64,000 nucleotides of DNA from Solirubrobacterales bacterium (GTDB taxonomy: Bacteria; Actinomycetota; Thermoleophilia; Solirubrobacterales; Solirubrobacteraceae): assembly GCA_013815355.1 (NCBI GenBank), contig JACDGG010000001.1, positions 35,175 to 99,174 of the forward strand. The letters run 5' to 3'. Below, one piece after another: positions 53,278 through 62,545 of the stretch. The notes under the pieces were generated by a model that was given only the letters and a program-made list of their open reading frames with translations, ran no database searches and was not told the DNA's origin. Numbering within the stretch: the stretch's first letter is position 1; every line of letters begins with the position of its first letter. A program made the translations under genes and the position numbers.

Positions 53278-55002
53278 CTAGGACGCCGGCTGCGAGCGGG
53301 CGATGATCGCCTCGAAGTCCACACCCGCGGGCAGCGTGCCGTACTCCAGGCCTCCCTTCCCACCGAGGCGGGCGGCGCAGAACGCGTCGGCGACGGCCGC
53401 GGGCGCGCCGCGCACGAGCAGCGAGCCCTGCAGGCACAGCGCCATGCTTTCAACGACGCGCCGCGCGCGCGACTCGAGCGTGGCGGGGTCGGCGAACTGA
53501 TCCTTGAGGCGGCGCACGCTCTCATCCAGGCGCGCGTCGGCGCCCTGGGCCTGCTCGAGCTCGGCCACGAACACCTCCAGCGAGCGCGGCGAGCGCGTCA
53601 GCGCGCGCAGCACGTCGAGGCTCATGACGTTGCCCGAGCCCTCCCAGATCGAGGCCAGCGGCGCCTCGCGGTAAAGGCGCGGCATGCCCGACTCCTCGAC
53701 GTAGCCCGCGCCGCCGTGGCACTCCAGCGCCTCGAAGGCGTGGTTGGGCGCGCGCTTGCAGCTCCAGTACTTGCCGACCGCCGTGGCCAGGCGCTTGAAC
53801 AGCTGCGCATCGCTTGAGTCCTCGCCGTCCTGAGCGTCGGTATGGGCCTCGTCGTAGGCGCGCGCGAGGCGCATCGCAAGCGCCGTGGTCGCCTCGGACT
53901 CCAGGCACAGATCGGCGAGCACGTTGCGCATCAGCGGCTGGTCGATCAGCTTCTTGCCGAAGGCGCTGCGGTGCGCGGTGTGGTGAAGCGCGCTGACGAC
54001 GCCCGCGCGCATCCCGGCGGCACTGCCGATCACGCAGTCAAGGCGCGTGTGGCCGACCATCTCGATGATCGTCGGCACGCCGCGGCCGGGGTCGCCGACC
54101 ATCTGCGCCCAGGCGCCGTGGAGCTCGATCTCCGAGGAGGCGTTCGAGCGGTTGCCGAGCTTGTCCTTCAGGCGCTGGATGTGAAACGCGTTACGGCTGG
54201 CGTCGGGAAGGATGCGCGGCAGCAGAAAGCAGGAGAGGCCCTCCTCGGTCTGGGCGAGCACGAGGAAGATGTCGGACATCGGCGCCGAGCAGAACCACTT
54301 GTGCCCGCTCAGCTCGTACTCCGCTCCCGCGCCGCCGCCGTTGATCGGCGTGGCGACGGTGGTGTTGGCCCGCACGTCTGAGCCGCCCTGCTTCTCGGTC
54401 ATCGCCATACCCGCGATCGCAGCGCCCTTCTCGGCGGCGGGGATCGAGCGCGGGTCGTAGTGCGTGGCCGTCACGAGCGGCTCCCACTCGGCGGCCAGCT
54501 CCGGCTGGGCGCGCAGCGCGGGCACTACGGCGAAGGTCATCGTGATCGGACAGGCGAAGCCCGCCTCGGCCTGCATCGCTGTCATGTACATGGCGGCGCG
54601 CGCCGTGTGCGCGGAGGGCTCCTCGCTCGTCCACGGCAGCGAGTGCAGCTCGTGCTCGACGCCGAGGCTCATCAGCTGATGCCAGGCGGGGTGGAACTCG
54701 ACCTCGTCGATGCGGTTGCCGTAGCGGTCGTGGGTGTGCAGGATCGGCTTGTTCTCGTTGGCGAGACGGCCCCATTCCTGCTGCGGCGCACCGCCCACCG
54801 TGCGCCCCAGCGCCGAGGCGCGCTCTGAGATCCACTCGCCGCCCTCTCGGCCGAGCGCCTCGACGAGCGGCAGGTTGCTGGAGAAGACGTCCACTCCGAC
54901 CAGCGGCGGCGCCTGGTTGAAGACCGTGTGGGTCTGCCACGGCGCGGTGCTCTCGCGCGCGCTCTGCGAGACGGTGGCCATACGTTGAAGTGAAGCAGAC
55001 AT
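53278..55002 (-). CDS. Acyl-CoA dehydrogenase, AidB-like
   Basis: A 574-aa flavoenzyme. AMTEKQGGSDVRANTT is the first FAD/substrate signature, LGNRSNASSEIELHGAWA the middle, and HRSAFGKKLIDQPLM and ALECHGGAGYVEESGMPRLYREAPLASIWEGSGNVMSLDVLR the C-terminal FAD contacts. The length and the N-terminal segment (NLPLVEAL) match the AidB/isovaleryl-CoA-like group, which in E. coli responds to alkylation damage. Start at ATG 55002; the ATPase gene ends just upstream. Confidence 0.88.
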   Translation of the reverse strand: MSASLQRMATVSQSARESTAPWQTHTVFNQAPPLVGVDVFSSNLPLVEALGREGGEWISERASALGRTVGGAPQQEWGRLANENKPILHTHDRYGNRIDEVEFHPAWHQLMSLGVEHELHSLPWTSEEPSAHTARAAMYMTAMQAEAGFACPITMTFAVVPALRAQPELAAEWEPLVTATHYDPRSIPAAEKGAAIAGMAMTEKQGGSDVRANTTVATPINGGGAGAEYELSGHKWFCSAPMSDIFLVLAQTEEGLSCFLLPRILPDASRNAFHIQRLKDKLGNRSNASSEIELHGAWAQMVGDPGRGVPTIIEMVGHTRLDCVIGSAAGMRAGVVSALHHTAHRSAFGKKLIDQPLMRNVLADLCLESEATTALAMRLARAYDEAHTDAQDGEDSSDAQLFKRLATAVGKYWSCKRAPNHAFEALECHGGAGYVEESGMPRLYREAPLASIWEGSGNVMSLDVLRALTRSPRSLEVFVAELEQAQGADARLDESVRRLKDQFADPATLESRARRVVESMALCLQGSLLVRGAPAAVADAFCAARLGGKGGLEYGTLPAGVDFEAIIARSQPAS

Positions 55003-55005
55003 TGC

Positions 55006-56256
55006 CTATTCCCACAGCGTCGATATCGGCAAGGCAAAGATTCGCTCGGCGAGGCGGAACGGCCGCGGCCCGGTGTGCAGCACGGCGCCAGCGAGGAAGC
55101 GGTCTCCGAGTTGCTCGCGCAGCCACTCGAGGTGTCGCGCGTCAGCAAGCCGGGGGGCCGCGTCAGCCTTTACCTCCACAGCAACGACATTGCCCGCCGG
55201 CAGCTCGGCGATGAGGTCGATCTCGTGTGCTCCGTCTCGCGCGCGTAGATGGTAGAGGCGGGGTCGTGCCAGGCTCAGCTCGACCTCGGGCCTGATCTGC
55301 GAAACGACGAACGTCTCGAGGATGCGTCCGAGTAGATCCCCGTCGCGGAGTACCGCGGTCTCGTCCAGGCGGAGTGACGCCGCTACGAGGGAAGCATCGG
55401 TGATGCATCGCTTCCCGGCTCTGGCGAGGCGCGAAAGCCTGTTGTTACTCCAGGCCGGCAACGTGTCGAGCACGAACAGGTTCTCGAACAGACGCTGATA
55501 TGCGACTGCCGTCTTGCGATTGATCCCGGCGGCGTCGTAGATTGTCTTGTCGTGTGCCACCCCGGCGGTGTTGAGCGCCAGGGCTTCGAAGTAACGCCGC
55601 AGCAGAAGCGGGTCACGAGCACCGTCGAGCTGTTCAACATCCCTAGTGAGCAGTTGGTCGAGATAGCCCTCGAGCCATGCATGTCGCGCTGCGCCTGTGA
55701 GATGCAGCGCGGCATCGGGGTAGCCGCCGCGTAGCGCGAGCTCCACGTAGCCGAGCAGATCGGGCGGGTCCCGCGGAGCTTGGAATGCCTCGATGTCGGC
55801 GCGGGCGAGCCTGTCCAGGAATAGCTCCTCCTGCGCCCGACCCAGCATCTCGCGCACGGCGAGCCCGTACATCTGAACACGCACGAGCCGCCCCGTCCCG
55901 GGCCAGGTCTGTGCGTCGAGGTCCGCGCGCACGCTGCCGGTGAGCAGGAAGCGCCCGGCGCCCGCCTCGTCATCGACGGCGCGCTTGACCGCGCCGAGTA
56001 CGCCGGGAACCGCCTGCCACTCGTCGAGTAGCGCGGGCGTTGGGAGCGCCCGCAGCGCGACATCGGGATCGGCTTGGAAGGCGCGGGCCTGTGCCTCGAC
56101 GTCGAGGCGAACGACAGTACGAGCGTGGCGGCGTGCAGTCGTCGTCTTGCCGGTGGCGCGGGGGCCGGTGATGAGCAGTGCAGGCAGCTCAGAGATGAGG
56201 TCCTGTAGGCGTGCGTCAGCCAGGCGGGGAACGTAATCACGCGATGCCACACACAT
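55006..56256 (-). CDS. AAA-type ATPase with DUF4143 domain
   Basis: A 416-aa protein: Walker A LLITGPRATGKTTTARRHA, Walker B ALLDEWQAVPG, the RFLLTGSVRADLDA sensor motif, then the DUF4143 region with EIDLIAELPAGNVVAVEVKA, which looks like a PD-(D/E)XK nuclease fold (EID...EVK). Function is not known for the family; such genes are mobile and scattered among genomes. I chose ATG 56256 (MCVASRDY); the longer ORF would translate through the three direct repeats in its promoter. Confidence 0.85.
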   Translation of the reverse strand: MCVASRDYVPRLADARLQDLISELPALLITGPRATGKTTTARRHARTVVRLDVEAQARAFQADPDVALRALPTPALLDEWQAVPGVLGAVKRAVDDEAGAGRFLLTGSVRADLDAQTWPGTGRLVRVQMYGLAVREMLGRAQEELFLDRLARADIEAFQAPRDPPDLLGYVELALRGGYPDAALHLTGAARHAWLEGYLDQLLTRDVEQLDGARDPLLLRRYFEALALNTAGVAHDKTIYDAAGINRKTAVAYQRLFENLFVLDTLPAWSNNRLSRLARAGKRCITDASLVAASLRLDETAVLRDGDLLGRILETFVVSQIRPEVELSLARPRLYHLRARDGAHEIDLIAELPAGNVVAVEVKADAAPRLADARHLEWLREQLGDRFLAGAVLHTGPRPFRLAERIFALPISTLWE

Positions 56257-56260
56257 ACAA

Positions 56261-56319
56261 TACCGCTTTTGCGTGGTCTTTAGTACCGCTTTTGCGTGCT
56301 TCCCGATACCGCTTTTGCG
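56261..56319. promoter_or_regulatory. Three direct 13-bp repeats TACCGCTTTTGCG, 23 bp apart
   Basis: Copies at 56261, 56284 and 56307, exact over 13 bases with a 23-base period (about two helical turns). Each has a CGC-TTTT-GCG core; the third extends to ACCGC-TTTT-GCGGT. They begin four bases upstream of the ATPase ATG and lie on the far side from icd, so they look like an operator for the ATPase gene. Confidence 0.75.
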
Positions 56320-56427
56320 GTCTTTCAACGCCTCCAGCCAACTTCCGCGGGGACTCGCCGCCCGTCCTCAAAGCGTCGGGCGATAGCATCGGCCGCCCCC
56401 CAACGCCGAGACCCCGAGGACCCATAC

Positions 56428-57642
56428 ATGGCGAAGATCAAGGTGAAGAACCCGGTTGTCGAGCTCGACGGCGATGAGATGACGAGGATCATCTGGTCGT
56501 TCATCAAGGAGCAGCTGATCGTCCCTTACCTGGACGTCGAGCTGAAGTACTACGACCTCGGCATCGAGCATCGCGACGAGACCGACGATCGTGTGACGGT
56601 CGAAGCGGCCGAGGCGATCAAGCGCCACGGCGTCGGTGTCAAGTGCGCGACGATCACCCCCGACGAGGCGCGCGTTGCGGAGTTCGGGTTGAAGGACATG
56701 TACCGCTCACCCAACGGCACCGTGCGCAACATCCTCGGCGGCGTGATCTTCCGCGAGCCGATCGTGATCGCGAACATTCCCCGCCTCGTGCCGGGTTGGA
56801 CGAAGCCGATCGTGATCGGCCGCCACGCCTTCGGCGACCAGTATCGATCGACCGACATGCTCGTTCCCGGCGAGGGCAAGCTGACATTGACCTTCACGCC
56901 GGCCGGCGAGGGCGAGCCGATCGAGCTCGACGTCTATGAATTCCCGAGCAGCGGCATCGCGCTTGCGATGTACAACCTCGACGACTCGATCCGTGACTTC
57001 GCGCGCGCCTCGCTGCGCTACGGCCTGGAGCGCAACTACCCGGTGTACCTGTCCACGAAGAACACGATCCTCAAGCGCTATGACGGACGCTTCAAAGACA
57101 TCTTCGAGGAGGTGTATGAGGCGGAGTTCAAGAGCGACTTCGAGAAGGCCGGCATCATCTATGAACACCGGCTGATCGACGACATGGTCGCGGCGGCGCT
57201 GAAGTGGGAAGGCGGCTATGTGTGGGCCTGCAAGAACTACGACGGCGACGTCCAATCCGACACCGTCGCGCAGGGCTTCGGCTCGCTGGGGCTGATGACG
57301 AGCGTGTTGATGACCGCAGACGGCAACACGGTCGAGGCGGAGGCAGCGCACGGCACCGTCACGCGGCATTACCGGATGCACCAGCAGGGCAAGCCGACCT
57401 CGACCAATCCGATCGCCTCGATCTTCGCCTGGACGCGCGGGCTCTCCGCGCGCGGGCGCATGGACGACACTCCGCAGGTGATCGATTTCGCAGAGACGCT
57501 CGAGCGCGTGTGCATCGAGACGGTCGAAAGCGGAAAGATGACCAAGGACCTCGCACTGCTGATCGGCCCCGATCAGCCGTGGCAGAGCACCCAGGAGTTC
57601 CTCGCCGCGATCGAGGAGAACCTGCAGCGCGCCGCCGCCTGA
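56428..57642 (+). CDS. icd: NADP-dependent isocitrate dehydrogenase
   Basis: A 404-aa enzyme converting isocitrate to 2-oxoglutarate. [20 protein letters not shown] at the N-terminus, [14 protein letters not shown] for substrate, and [10 protein letters not shown] near the cofactor site place it in the dimeric, eukaryotic-type NADP-IDH group. ATG 56428 has GAGGA nine bases upstream; the longer ORF runs through the repeats. Followed after about 60 bases by mdh, another TCA-cycle gene. Confidence 0.95.
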   Translation: MAKIKVKNPVVELDGDEMTRIIWSFIKEQLIVPYLDVELKYYDLGIEHRDETDDRVTVEAAEAIKRHGVGVKCATITPDEARVAEFGLKDMYRSPNGTVRNILGGVIFREPIVIANIPRLVPGWTKPIVIGRHAFGDQYRSTDMLVPGEGKLTLTFTPAGEGEPIELDVYEFPSSGIALAMYNLDDSIRDFARASLRYGLERNYPVYLSTKNTILKRYDGRFKDIFEEVYEAEFKSDFEKAGIIYEHRLIDDMVAAALKWEGGYVWACKNYDGDVQSDTVAQGFGSLGLMTSVLMTADGNTVEAEAAHGTVTRHYRMHQQGKPTSTNPIASIFAWTRGLSARGRMDDTPQVIDFAETLERVCIETVESGKMTKDLALLIGPDQPWQSTQEFLAAIEENLQRAAA

Positions 57643-57705
57643 CGGGCCCGGCGCGCGCACGTCGACCGACCACTCATATGAACGCACCGACCAGGAGATG
57701 ATTTC

Positions 57706-58689
57706 GTGAGCAAACCCGTACGAGTTACCGTCACCGGCGCCGCCGGGCAGATCGGTTACAGCATCGTGTTTCGCATCGCCAGCGGCCAGCTGCTCGGCCC
57801 CGAGGTGCCCGTCGATCTGCGTCTGCTTGAGATACCCCAGGCGATGGGCGCCCTGGAGGGCGTCGCGATGGAGCTGATCGACTGCGCCTTTCCGCTGCTC
57901 GCCGGCCTCGACCTGCACGACCGCCCCGCCGACGCGTTCGACGCCACGAACATCGCGCTGCTCGTCGGCTCGCGTCCGCGCGGTCCGGGCATGGAGCGCG
58001 CGGAGCTCTTGAGCGCCAACGGCGAGATCTTCACCGTGCAGGGCAAGGCGCTGAACGCGGTTGCGGCAAGCGATGTGAAGGTGCTCGTGGTCGGAAACCC
58101 CGCCAACACGAACTGCCTGATCGCGATGAACAACGCACCTGACATCCCCAACGAGCGCTTCACCTCGATGATGCGCCTCGACCACAACCGCGCCGTGGCA
58201 CAGCTTGCCGCCAAGCTCTCCGTGCCCGTCACGGACATCACCGAAATGGGCGTGTGGGGCAACCACTCGCCGACGATGTATCCCGATCTCTTCCACGCCC
58301 ACGTCGGCGGGCGCCAGGCGGCGGGCGTGGTCGACGATGAGGCCTGGATCGAGAATGACTTCCTGCCCAACGTCGGCAAACGCGGCGCGGCGATCATCGA
58401 GGCGCGCGGCGCCTCCTCGGCCGCCTCGGCCGCCAACGCGGCGATCGACCACGTGTATGACTGGGTCAATGGCACCGACGGCGCATGGGTGTCGATGGGC
58501 GTCCCCTCCGACGGCTCCTACGACGTGCCCGAGGGACTGATCTCAGGCTTCCCCTGCACATGCGCAAACGGGGAGTACACGATCGTGCAGGGCCTCGACA
58601 TCGACGAGTTCTCCCGCTCGAAGATCGACGCCTCGCTGGCCGAGCTGACCGGCGAGCGCGACACGGTCAAAGAGCAGGGCATGATCTAG
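57706..58689 (+). CDS. mdh: Malate dehydrogenase
   Basis: A 327-aa enzyme converting malate to oxaloacetate with [23 protein letters not shown] is the NAD-binding loop, [12 protein letters not shown] and [10 protein letters not shown] the substrate side, and [14 protein letters not shown] carries the catalytic His. It fits the cytosolic/plant-like MDH group of 325-330 aa. Start GTG 57706 with AGGAGA upstream. Ends before a strong bidirectional terminator. Confidence 0.95.
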   Translation: MSKPVRVTVTGAAGQIGYSIVFRIASGQLLGPEVPVDLRLLEIPQAMGALEGVAMELIDCAFPLLAGLDLHDRPADAFDATNIALLVGSRPRGPGMERAELLSANGEIFTVQGKALNAVAASDVKVLVVGNPANTNCLIAMNNAPDIPNERFTSMMRLDHNRAVAQLAAKLSVPVTDITEMGVWGNHSPTMYPDLFHAHVGGRQAAGVVDDEAWIENDFLPNVGKRGAAIIEARGASSAASAANAAIDHVYDWVNGTDGAWVSMGVPSDGSYDVPEGLISGFPCTCANGEYTIVQGLDIDEFSRSKIDASLAELTGERDTVKEQGMI

Positions 58690-58765
58690 CTCCGCGCCGC
58701 GTCCGCGCCGCGGTTCTACCGCGCGCGACGCCATCCCACTGAGCGGCGCTCGTTCTATTAATTAG

Positions 58766-58798
58766 AAAAGGGCGCGGTCTCTCGACCGCGCCCTTTTT
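58766..58798. terminator. Strong bidirectional terminator
   Basis: A perfect 14-bp stem (AAAAGGGCGCGGTC/GACCGCGCCCTTTT) with loop TCTC and T-runs on both strands. It ends mdh transcripts and also those from the convergent AT-hook gene. Confidence 0.95.
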
Positions 58799-58815
58799 CT
58801 TTTCCAACAGAGACG

Positions 58816-59271
58816 CTAGGACTTGGGGTGCCAGCCGCGGCCTTTCTTCTCCACCTTGCTTTCCTGCTCGAGTCCGGGAAGCACTCGGTAGAGGTAGTTC
58901 TGCTTGATGCCCATCTTGGCGGCCAGCTCGGGGATCGAGATGCCGGGTTGTCCCTGCACGAAGGAGAGCGCCTCGGCCGCGCGCGTCCCGCTGCCTTTGC
59001 GGCGTCCGGCGCGTCCTTTGCCCGGGCGGCCCGCTTTGCGTGCGGCTTTCGCGGGAGTCGCCGTGGCGGTGTTCGCACGGCTGACCGACCCGCGCGGACG
59101 TCCTGGTCCACGGCGGCGGGCCGTCGCGGCGGGGGCGGAGGCGGCCGATCCACCTACGCCTGCGAGAGCCGAGGCGGCGGCCTCGAGGCGGTTGTACTCG
59201 TCGACCAGGGGCTTGAGCTCTGTCAGCCGGCCGGTGATCTCGCGGCGCTTCTCATCAAGAAAGTCAGTCAC
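58816..59271 (-). CDS. Small basic AT-hook DNA-binding protein with coiled coil
   Basis: A 151-aa protein from GTG 59271. The N-terminal 45 residues are charged and likely coiled-coil (DFLDEKRREITGRLTEL). The middle has an AT-hook-like RRRGPGRPRGS and basic AGRPGKGRAGRRKG, and the C-terminus a helix-turn-helix-like domain (GISIPELAAKMGIKQNYLYRVL). The domain order suggests a nucleoid-associated or regulatory protein. GTG 59271 has GAAGAGGA upstream; ATG 59316 has no ribosome site. Confidence 0.7.
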   Translation of the reverse strand: MTDFLDEKRREITGRLTELKPLVDEYNRLEAAASALAGVGGSAASAPAATARRRGPGRPRGSVSRANTATATPAKAARKAGRPGKGRAGRRKGSGTRAAEALSFVQGQPGISIPELAAKMGIKQNYLYRVLPGLEQESKVEKKGRGWHPKS

Positions 59272-59287
59272 GGTTTGAGTCCTCTTC

Positions 59288-59343
59288 ACTAGTGTGGATG
59301 CGGTTTCACCCAACATCGTCTGGTGAGTTGACCTTACACTAGT
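59288..59343. promoter_or_regulatory. Spaced inverted repeat ACTAGTGT ... ACACTAGT before the AT-hook gene
   Basis: Perfect 8-bp arms (59288-59295 and 59336-59343), each containing the palindrome ACTAGT, flank the promoter region of the AT-hook gene. The far arm overlaps the stop of the upstream SRPBCC gene. Candidate autoregulatory site. Confidence 0.4.
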
Positions 59344-59797
59344 TGCGTTCTGTAACCTGCTCCATGTGGGTGCGCAGGCGCTCGAGGGTGCGCTTCGCCT
59401 CGCGTTCGGGCATGCCGCCGACGAGCGCGCGGCTGACCAGTGCGCCCAGTGGCCCCAGGGGCGGGCGGAATTCGTTGCGGTAGTCAAAGCGGGTGCCACC
59501 GGCGTCCTCTTTGAGGGCATATTCGGTGCGTGCATGCGAACGTGCAGGTCCGCGTCCCTCCCACACGGCCAGCTCGCATGGGCGGCACTCCACGAGCTTC
59601 CAGTGAACCTCGAGGCCGACGCCGCGCATGTGTATCTGCTGGTCCATCGTGTACCCCACTCGCGGGGGACCGCTGTCGGCGTGTTGGAGCTTGCGGTGAA
59701 TCGTGACCCATTGCCCCAGGGCCGCGGGGTCGGTCACGAACGCCCACACCTCTGCTGGCGCCGCGTCAATGCGGATTGTGGCTGTGACGTGGCTCAT
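59339..59797 (-). CDS. SRPBCC-fold protein (polyketide cyclase/START-like)
   Basis: A 152-aa protein with the order TATIRIDAAPAEVWAFVTDPAALGQW at the start and a C-terminal long helix (EREAKRTLERLRTHMEQV), the helix-grip fold that binds hydrophobic ligands. Many such genes are stand-alone with unknown ligand. Start ATG 59797. Confidence 0.82.
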   Translation of the reverse strand: MSHVTATIRIDAAPAEVWAFVTDPAALGQWVTIHRKLQHADSGPPRVGYTMDQQIHMRGVGLEVHWKLVECRPCELAVWEGRGPARSHARTEYALKEDAGGTRFDYRNEFRPPLGPLGALVSRALVGGMPEREAKRTLERLRTHMEQVTERN

Positions 59798-59864
59798 CGG
59801 GTGGCGGGCGCGGGGAACGCCAGCGGCAACCGTAGCCGTTGGGCGCGCGTTGGGGTATCACCCA

Positions 59865-60854
59865 TCACCGCGCCGCCAGGCGCTCGGTCTGCTCCCATTC
59901 GCCCAGCGCGTGTTCCACGGCGGCGTCGAATGAGTGCAATCGCACGCCGAGCAGCTCTGCGGCGCGGTCCTCGGAGGGGAGCAGGTCACCCTGCAGTCCC
60001 TCCATTAGCGCCAGCACCAGCTCCGGGTCCTCGCCCGCGATCGCGGCCGCCACACGCGCTGTCACGGATGTCAGGTTCAGCCTCAGCCTCAGCCGCAGCG
60101 CTGGGCGGTTGACGATCATCAGCTCGGCGATGCGGCCGAGCATCTCGCCGTAGCTGAGGACGTCCGGGCCGCCGATCTCCAGGTGGCGCGCGCCCCGCTC
60201 AGGGGTGGCGCAGGCGGCGAGCATCGCGATCACATCGCGGGCGTCGATCGGCTGAGTGCGAAAGCGCTGCCAGGCCGGCAGCGCGAGCACGGGCATGCGC
60301 TCGATGAGGCGCACGAGCAGGCGGAAGGAGCGCGAGCGTGCGCCGATCACGATCGAGGCGCGCAGCGCGATCGAATCCTCGATCCCGTCGAGCAGGACCC
60401 GCTCGACGTGCTCGCGGCTCGCGAGGTGGCGCGAGCCGGGCTCGGGCGTTGCATGGCCGCCGTTCTTCCCCGTTGCGCCCCAGCGCGGGACGAGGCCGCC
60501 GAGGTACACGATCCGTCGAACGCCCGCGCGCTGCGCGGCTGCGCAGAAGTTCTCGGCGGCGATGCCCTCGCGCACGGAGAACGAGCCGGGCGCGGGCGAT
60601 GGCTCCATCGAGTGGATCAGGTAATAGGCGACCTCGACGCCCGCGAGCGCGCGGTCGAGTCCGCTACCGCTGAGCGCATCGCCGCGCACGACCTCGAGCT
60701 GGGCGGCTCGGCGTGTCGGCCAGCCGCGGCTGAGCGCCGCCTCGACGCGGGCGGGCTCACGCCCGAGGGCTCTCACCGTGTGCCCTTCGGAGCAGAGGCG
60801 GGGGGCCAGCAGCGAGCCGATGAAGCCACTGGCGCCGGTGACGAGAATTCGCAT
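59865..60854 (-). CDS. NAD(P)-binding extended/atypical SDR
   Basis: A 329-aa protein from ATG 60854: MRILVTGASGFIGSLLAPRL is the cofactor loop, YYLIHSMEPS and RRIVYLGGLVP follow. The usual YxxxK is not obvious (SRHLASREHVERVL), which fits atypical SDRs that bind rather than reduce. Probably an NmrA/complex I assembly-like protein; function uncertain. Longer ORF start rejected for lack of conserved sequence. Confidence 0.8.
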   Translation of the reverse strand: MRILVTGASGFIGSLLAPRLCSEGHTVRALGREPARVEAALSRGWPTRRAAQLEVVRGDALSGSGLDRALAGVEVAYYLIHSMEPSPAPGSFSVREGIAAENFCAAAQRAGVRRIVYLGGLVPRWGATGKNGGHATPEPGSRHLASREHVERVLLDGIEDSIALRASIVIGARSRSFRLLVRLIERMPVLALPAWQRFRTQPIDARDVIAMLAACATPERGARHLEIGGPDVLSYGEMLGRIAELMIVNRPALRLRLRLNLTSVTARVAAAIAGEDPELVLALMEGLQGDLLPSEDRAAELLGVRLHSFDAAVEHALGEWEQTERLAAR

Positions 60855-60925
60855 CGCCAGAGATGATGACGCCGGCGGCGCCGATTCCCGTGAGATGCCC
60901 GGAAAATGCGGCATATCCAGGAAGA

Positions 60926-60945
60926 TCGTCACACCCAAGTGACGA
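60926..60945. promoter_or_regulatory. Inverted repeat TCGTCAC-N6-GTGACGA
   Basis: Perfect 7-bp arms in the intergenic region upstream of the SDR gene, about 70 bases before its ATG. Candidate operator or promoter-associated hairpin. Confidence 0.35.
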
Positions 60946-61082
60946 CTCGCGAGCTATTTCCGGCTAGAAAAACTGTTTTCCTGCGATTTGCGGATTGGGG
61001 CACGAGCGTGCCTTGAGCGCTCCCGTCGATGGTGCTTTGATCGGGGTCAGGTCAAGTCCATTCCGACTCGCATGGGGGATAG

Positions 61083-61334
61083 GTGCAGGTGCAGAGAACG
61101 CAGAGCGGGCGCACGCCCAAACGGAGCGTGCCGAAGGTCAGCTGCGAGCAGTGCTTCTTCAGGGTCAACCTCCTGTGCGCGCTCGCGGTGGACGAGCCCT
61201 GCAGCACCTTTCGCCCGCACGAGGCGCAGCTGAAACCGCCCCCCCAGCTTCGCTTCGTGTTCCGAGCGGAGCGTCGCACGCGCGCCGCCTGGGCGTTCCC
61301 CTCCGCCCAGGAGCAGGCTGCCCTGCACGTATAG
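61083..61334 (+). CDS. Possible small Cys-containing protein
   Basis: An ORF of about 83 aa between the SDR and the gene at 61406. It contains SCEQCFFRVNLLCALAVDEPCSTFRP, a C-x2-C-x8-C-x7-C pattern suggesting metal binding. Start is uncertain: GTG 61083, 61089 or 61128 are possible and no strong ribosome site decides. I recognise no family; a real gene is more likely than not because of the cysteine spacing. Confidence 0.5.
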   Translation: MQVQRTQSGRTPKRSVPKVSCEQCFFRVNLLCALAVDEPCSTFRPHEAQLKPPPQLRFVFRAERRTRAAWAFPSAQEQAALHV

Positions 61335-61359
61335 ACGGCTTATTTATCGCTTCGCGGGG

Positions 61360-61365
61360 TATATT
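61360..61365 (+). promoter_or_regulatory. -10-like TATATT before the gene at 61406
   Basis: TATATT ends 40 bases before ATG 61406, giving a 33-base leader. The -35 is poor. Confidence 0.3.
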
Positions 61366-61405
61366 GCCTGCAGACCAGCAAGCTTTCGGCAGAGGCGGTG
61401 GCGAC

Positions 61406-61864
61406 ATGGCAGCGAAGGACAAATTGAGCAAGGCCGAACAGGCAGCGAAGGCGGCTCAGAACAATCAGTACCTGCAGCGCCTCGTGGAGGATGAGGATCT
61501 TCGCGCGAGCCTGCAGAGCGCCTACGGCGCGGCGCGCAACGCCTACGGGCGCATCAACAACGGCAAGGCGCCGCACAAGGCGCTGCTCGAAGACCGCAAG
61601 CTCCAGGGCGAGCTCAAGAGCGCGATCGAGTCGCTGCGCGACGCGGGGGGCTCGCTGCGCGAAGGCCCGAAGAAGTCTCGTCGCAAAGCCGGGCTCGGGC
61701 GCATGCTGATGCTGGCGATCATCGGTGGCGCGCTCGCGATGGCGCTCAGCGAGGATCTGCGCTCGAAGGTGCTTGACGCCCTGTTCGGCGCCGAGGAGGA
61801 GTTCGACTACAGCTCGAGCACCGCTCCTGCGACGCCGGCTCCCGAGCCTGTCGCCGGCAGCTAG
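61406..61864 (+). CDS. Small membrane-anchored protein of unknown function
   Basis: A 152-aa protein. The first 90 residues are charged and helical (KLSKAEQAAKAAQNNQYLQRLVEDEDLRASL), then basic KKSRRKAG, one membrane segment (MLMLAIIGGALAMAL), and an acidic, Pro/Ala-rich tail. A single-pass topology with the helical part inside is likely. No family recognised. Followed by the TetR gene after 22 bases. Confidence 0.65.
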   Translation: MAAKDKLSKAEQAAKAAQNNQYLQRLVEDEDLRASLQSAYGAARNAYGRINNGKAPHKALLEDRKLQGELKSAIESLRDAGGSLREGPKKSRRKAGLGRMLMLAIIGGALAMALSEDLRSKVLDALFGAEEEFDYSSSTAPATPAPEPVAGS

Positions 61865-61886
61865 TCGGCAGGGGTGGAGAGGACGC

Positions 61887-62525
61887 ATGGGGGCGGTTGA
61901 CGTGGTGCTCACCGACGCCGAGGTCGCGCCGGCGCCGGCACGCTCGCTGTCGGGCGAGAAGGCCAAGCGCATCGTCGATGCGATGCGCTCGAGCGTCGCG
62001 CAGCGCGGGACGGCGGGCTCGACCTTCGATCATGTCTCGCGCGAGGCGGGCGTCTCGCGTGGCCTGCTGCACTACTACTTCGGCACCAAGGAGCAGCTGC
62101 TCGTCGAGGCGGTGCGCCGCGACGGAGAGGTGCGCATGGAGCGCCTGGAGCGTCAGCTCTCGACCGCGACCACCGCGGATGACTTCATCGGGCTGATGGC
62201 GCAGAACCTGCAGGACACGGTGCGCGAGGACCCCGACTTCGTCACGCTCGTGTTCGAGCTCTTCACGCTCTCGCGCCGCAACAAGGACATCGCCGCCGAG
62301 TACGCGGGCCTGATGCGGCGCACGCGCGAACAGGTCGCCGGCATGCTGGCGGGCGCTCAGCGCGAGGGCATCCTGCGCCTGCACGCCGAGCCCGAAGCGG
62401 TCGCCGAGATCCTGTTCGCGCTCGGCGACGGCTTCGCGCTGAGGATGCTGAGCGAGCCCGAGCGCGACTTCGTGCCGACGATCAGCGCCGGCATCACGTG
62501 TGTGCGCGCTCTGCTGAGCGACTGA
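61887..62525 (+). CDS. TetR-family transcriptional regulator
   Basis: A 212-aa regulator. The N-terminal HTH reads GTAGSTFDHVSREAGVSRGLLHYYFGTKEQLLVEAV, a classic TetR domain; the remainder is an all-helical ligand domain. GGAGAGGA stands before ATG 61887. It may control its own operon or the neighbouring small genes; the ligand is unknown. Confidence 0.9.
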   Translation: MGAVDVVLTDAEVAPAPARSLSGEKAKRIVDAMRSSVAQRGTAGSTFDHVSREAGVSRGLLHYYFGTKEQLLVEAVRRDGEVRMERLERQLSTATTADDFIGLMAQNLQDTVREDPDFVTLVFELFTLSRRNKDIAAEYAGLMRRTREQVAGMLAGAQREGILRLHAEPEAVAEILFALGDGFALRMLSEPERDFVPTISAGITCVRALLSD

Positions 62526-62545
62526 CGCTCCTATAATCGGCCACC

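Noticed and set aside
51653-53281. 542-aa plus-strand ORF over sdhA and the M50 protease
   Set aside because: Antisense shadow: low-complexity Arg/Glu-rich translation without domains, while the minus strand encodes clear enzymes.
56261-56319. Replication iterons or plasmid origin
   Set aside because: Direct repeats resemble iterons, but there is no replication initiator gene, and the neighbours are chromosomal TCA-cycle genes.
56707-58452. 581-aa minus-strand ORF over icd and mdh
   Set aside because: Antisense to two well-supported TCA-cycle genes; no recognizable motif.
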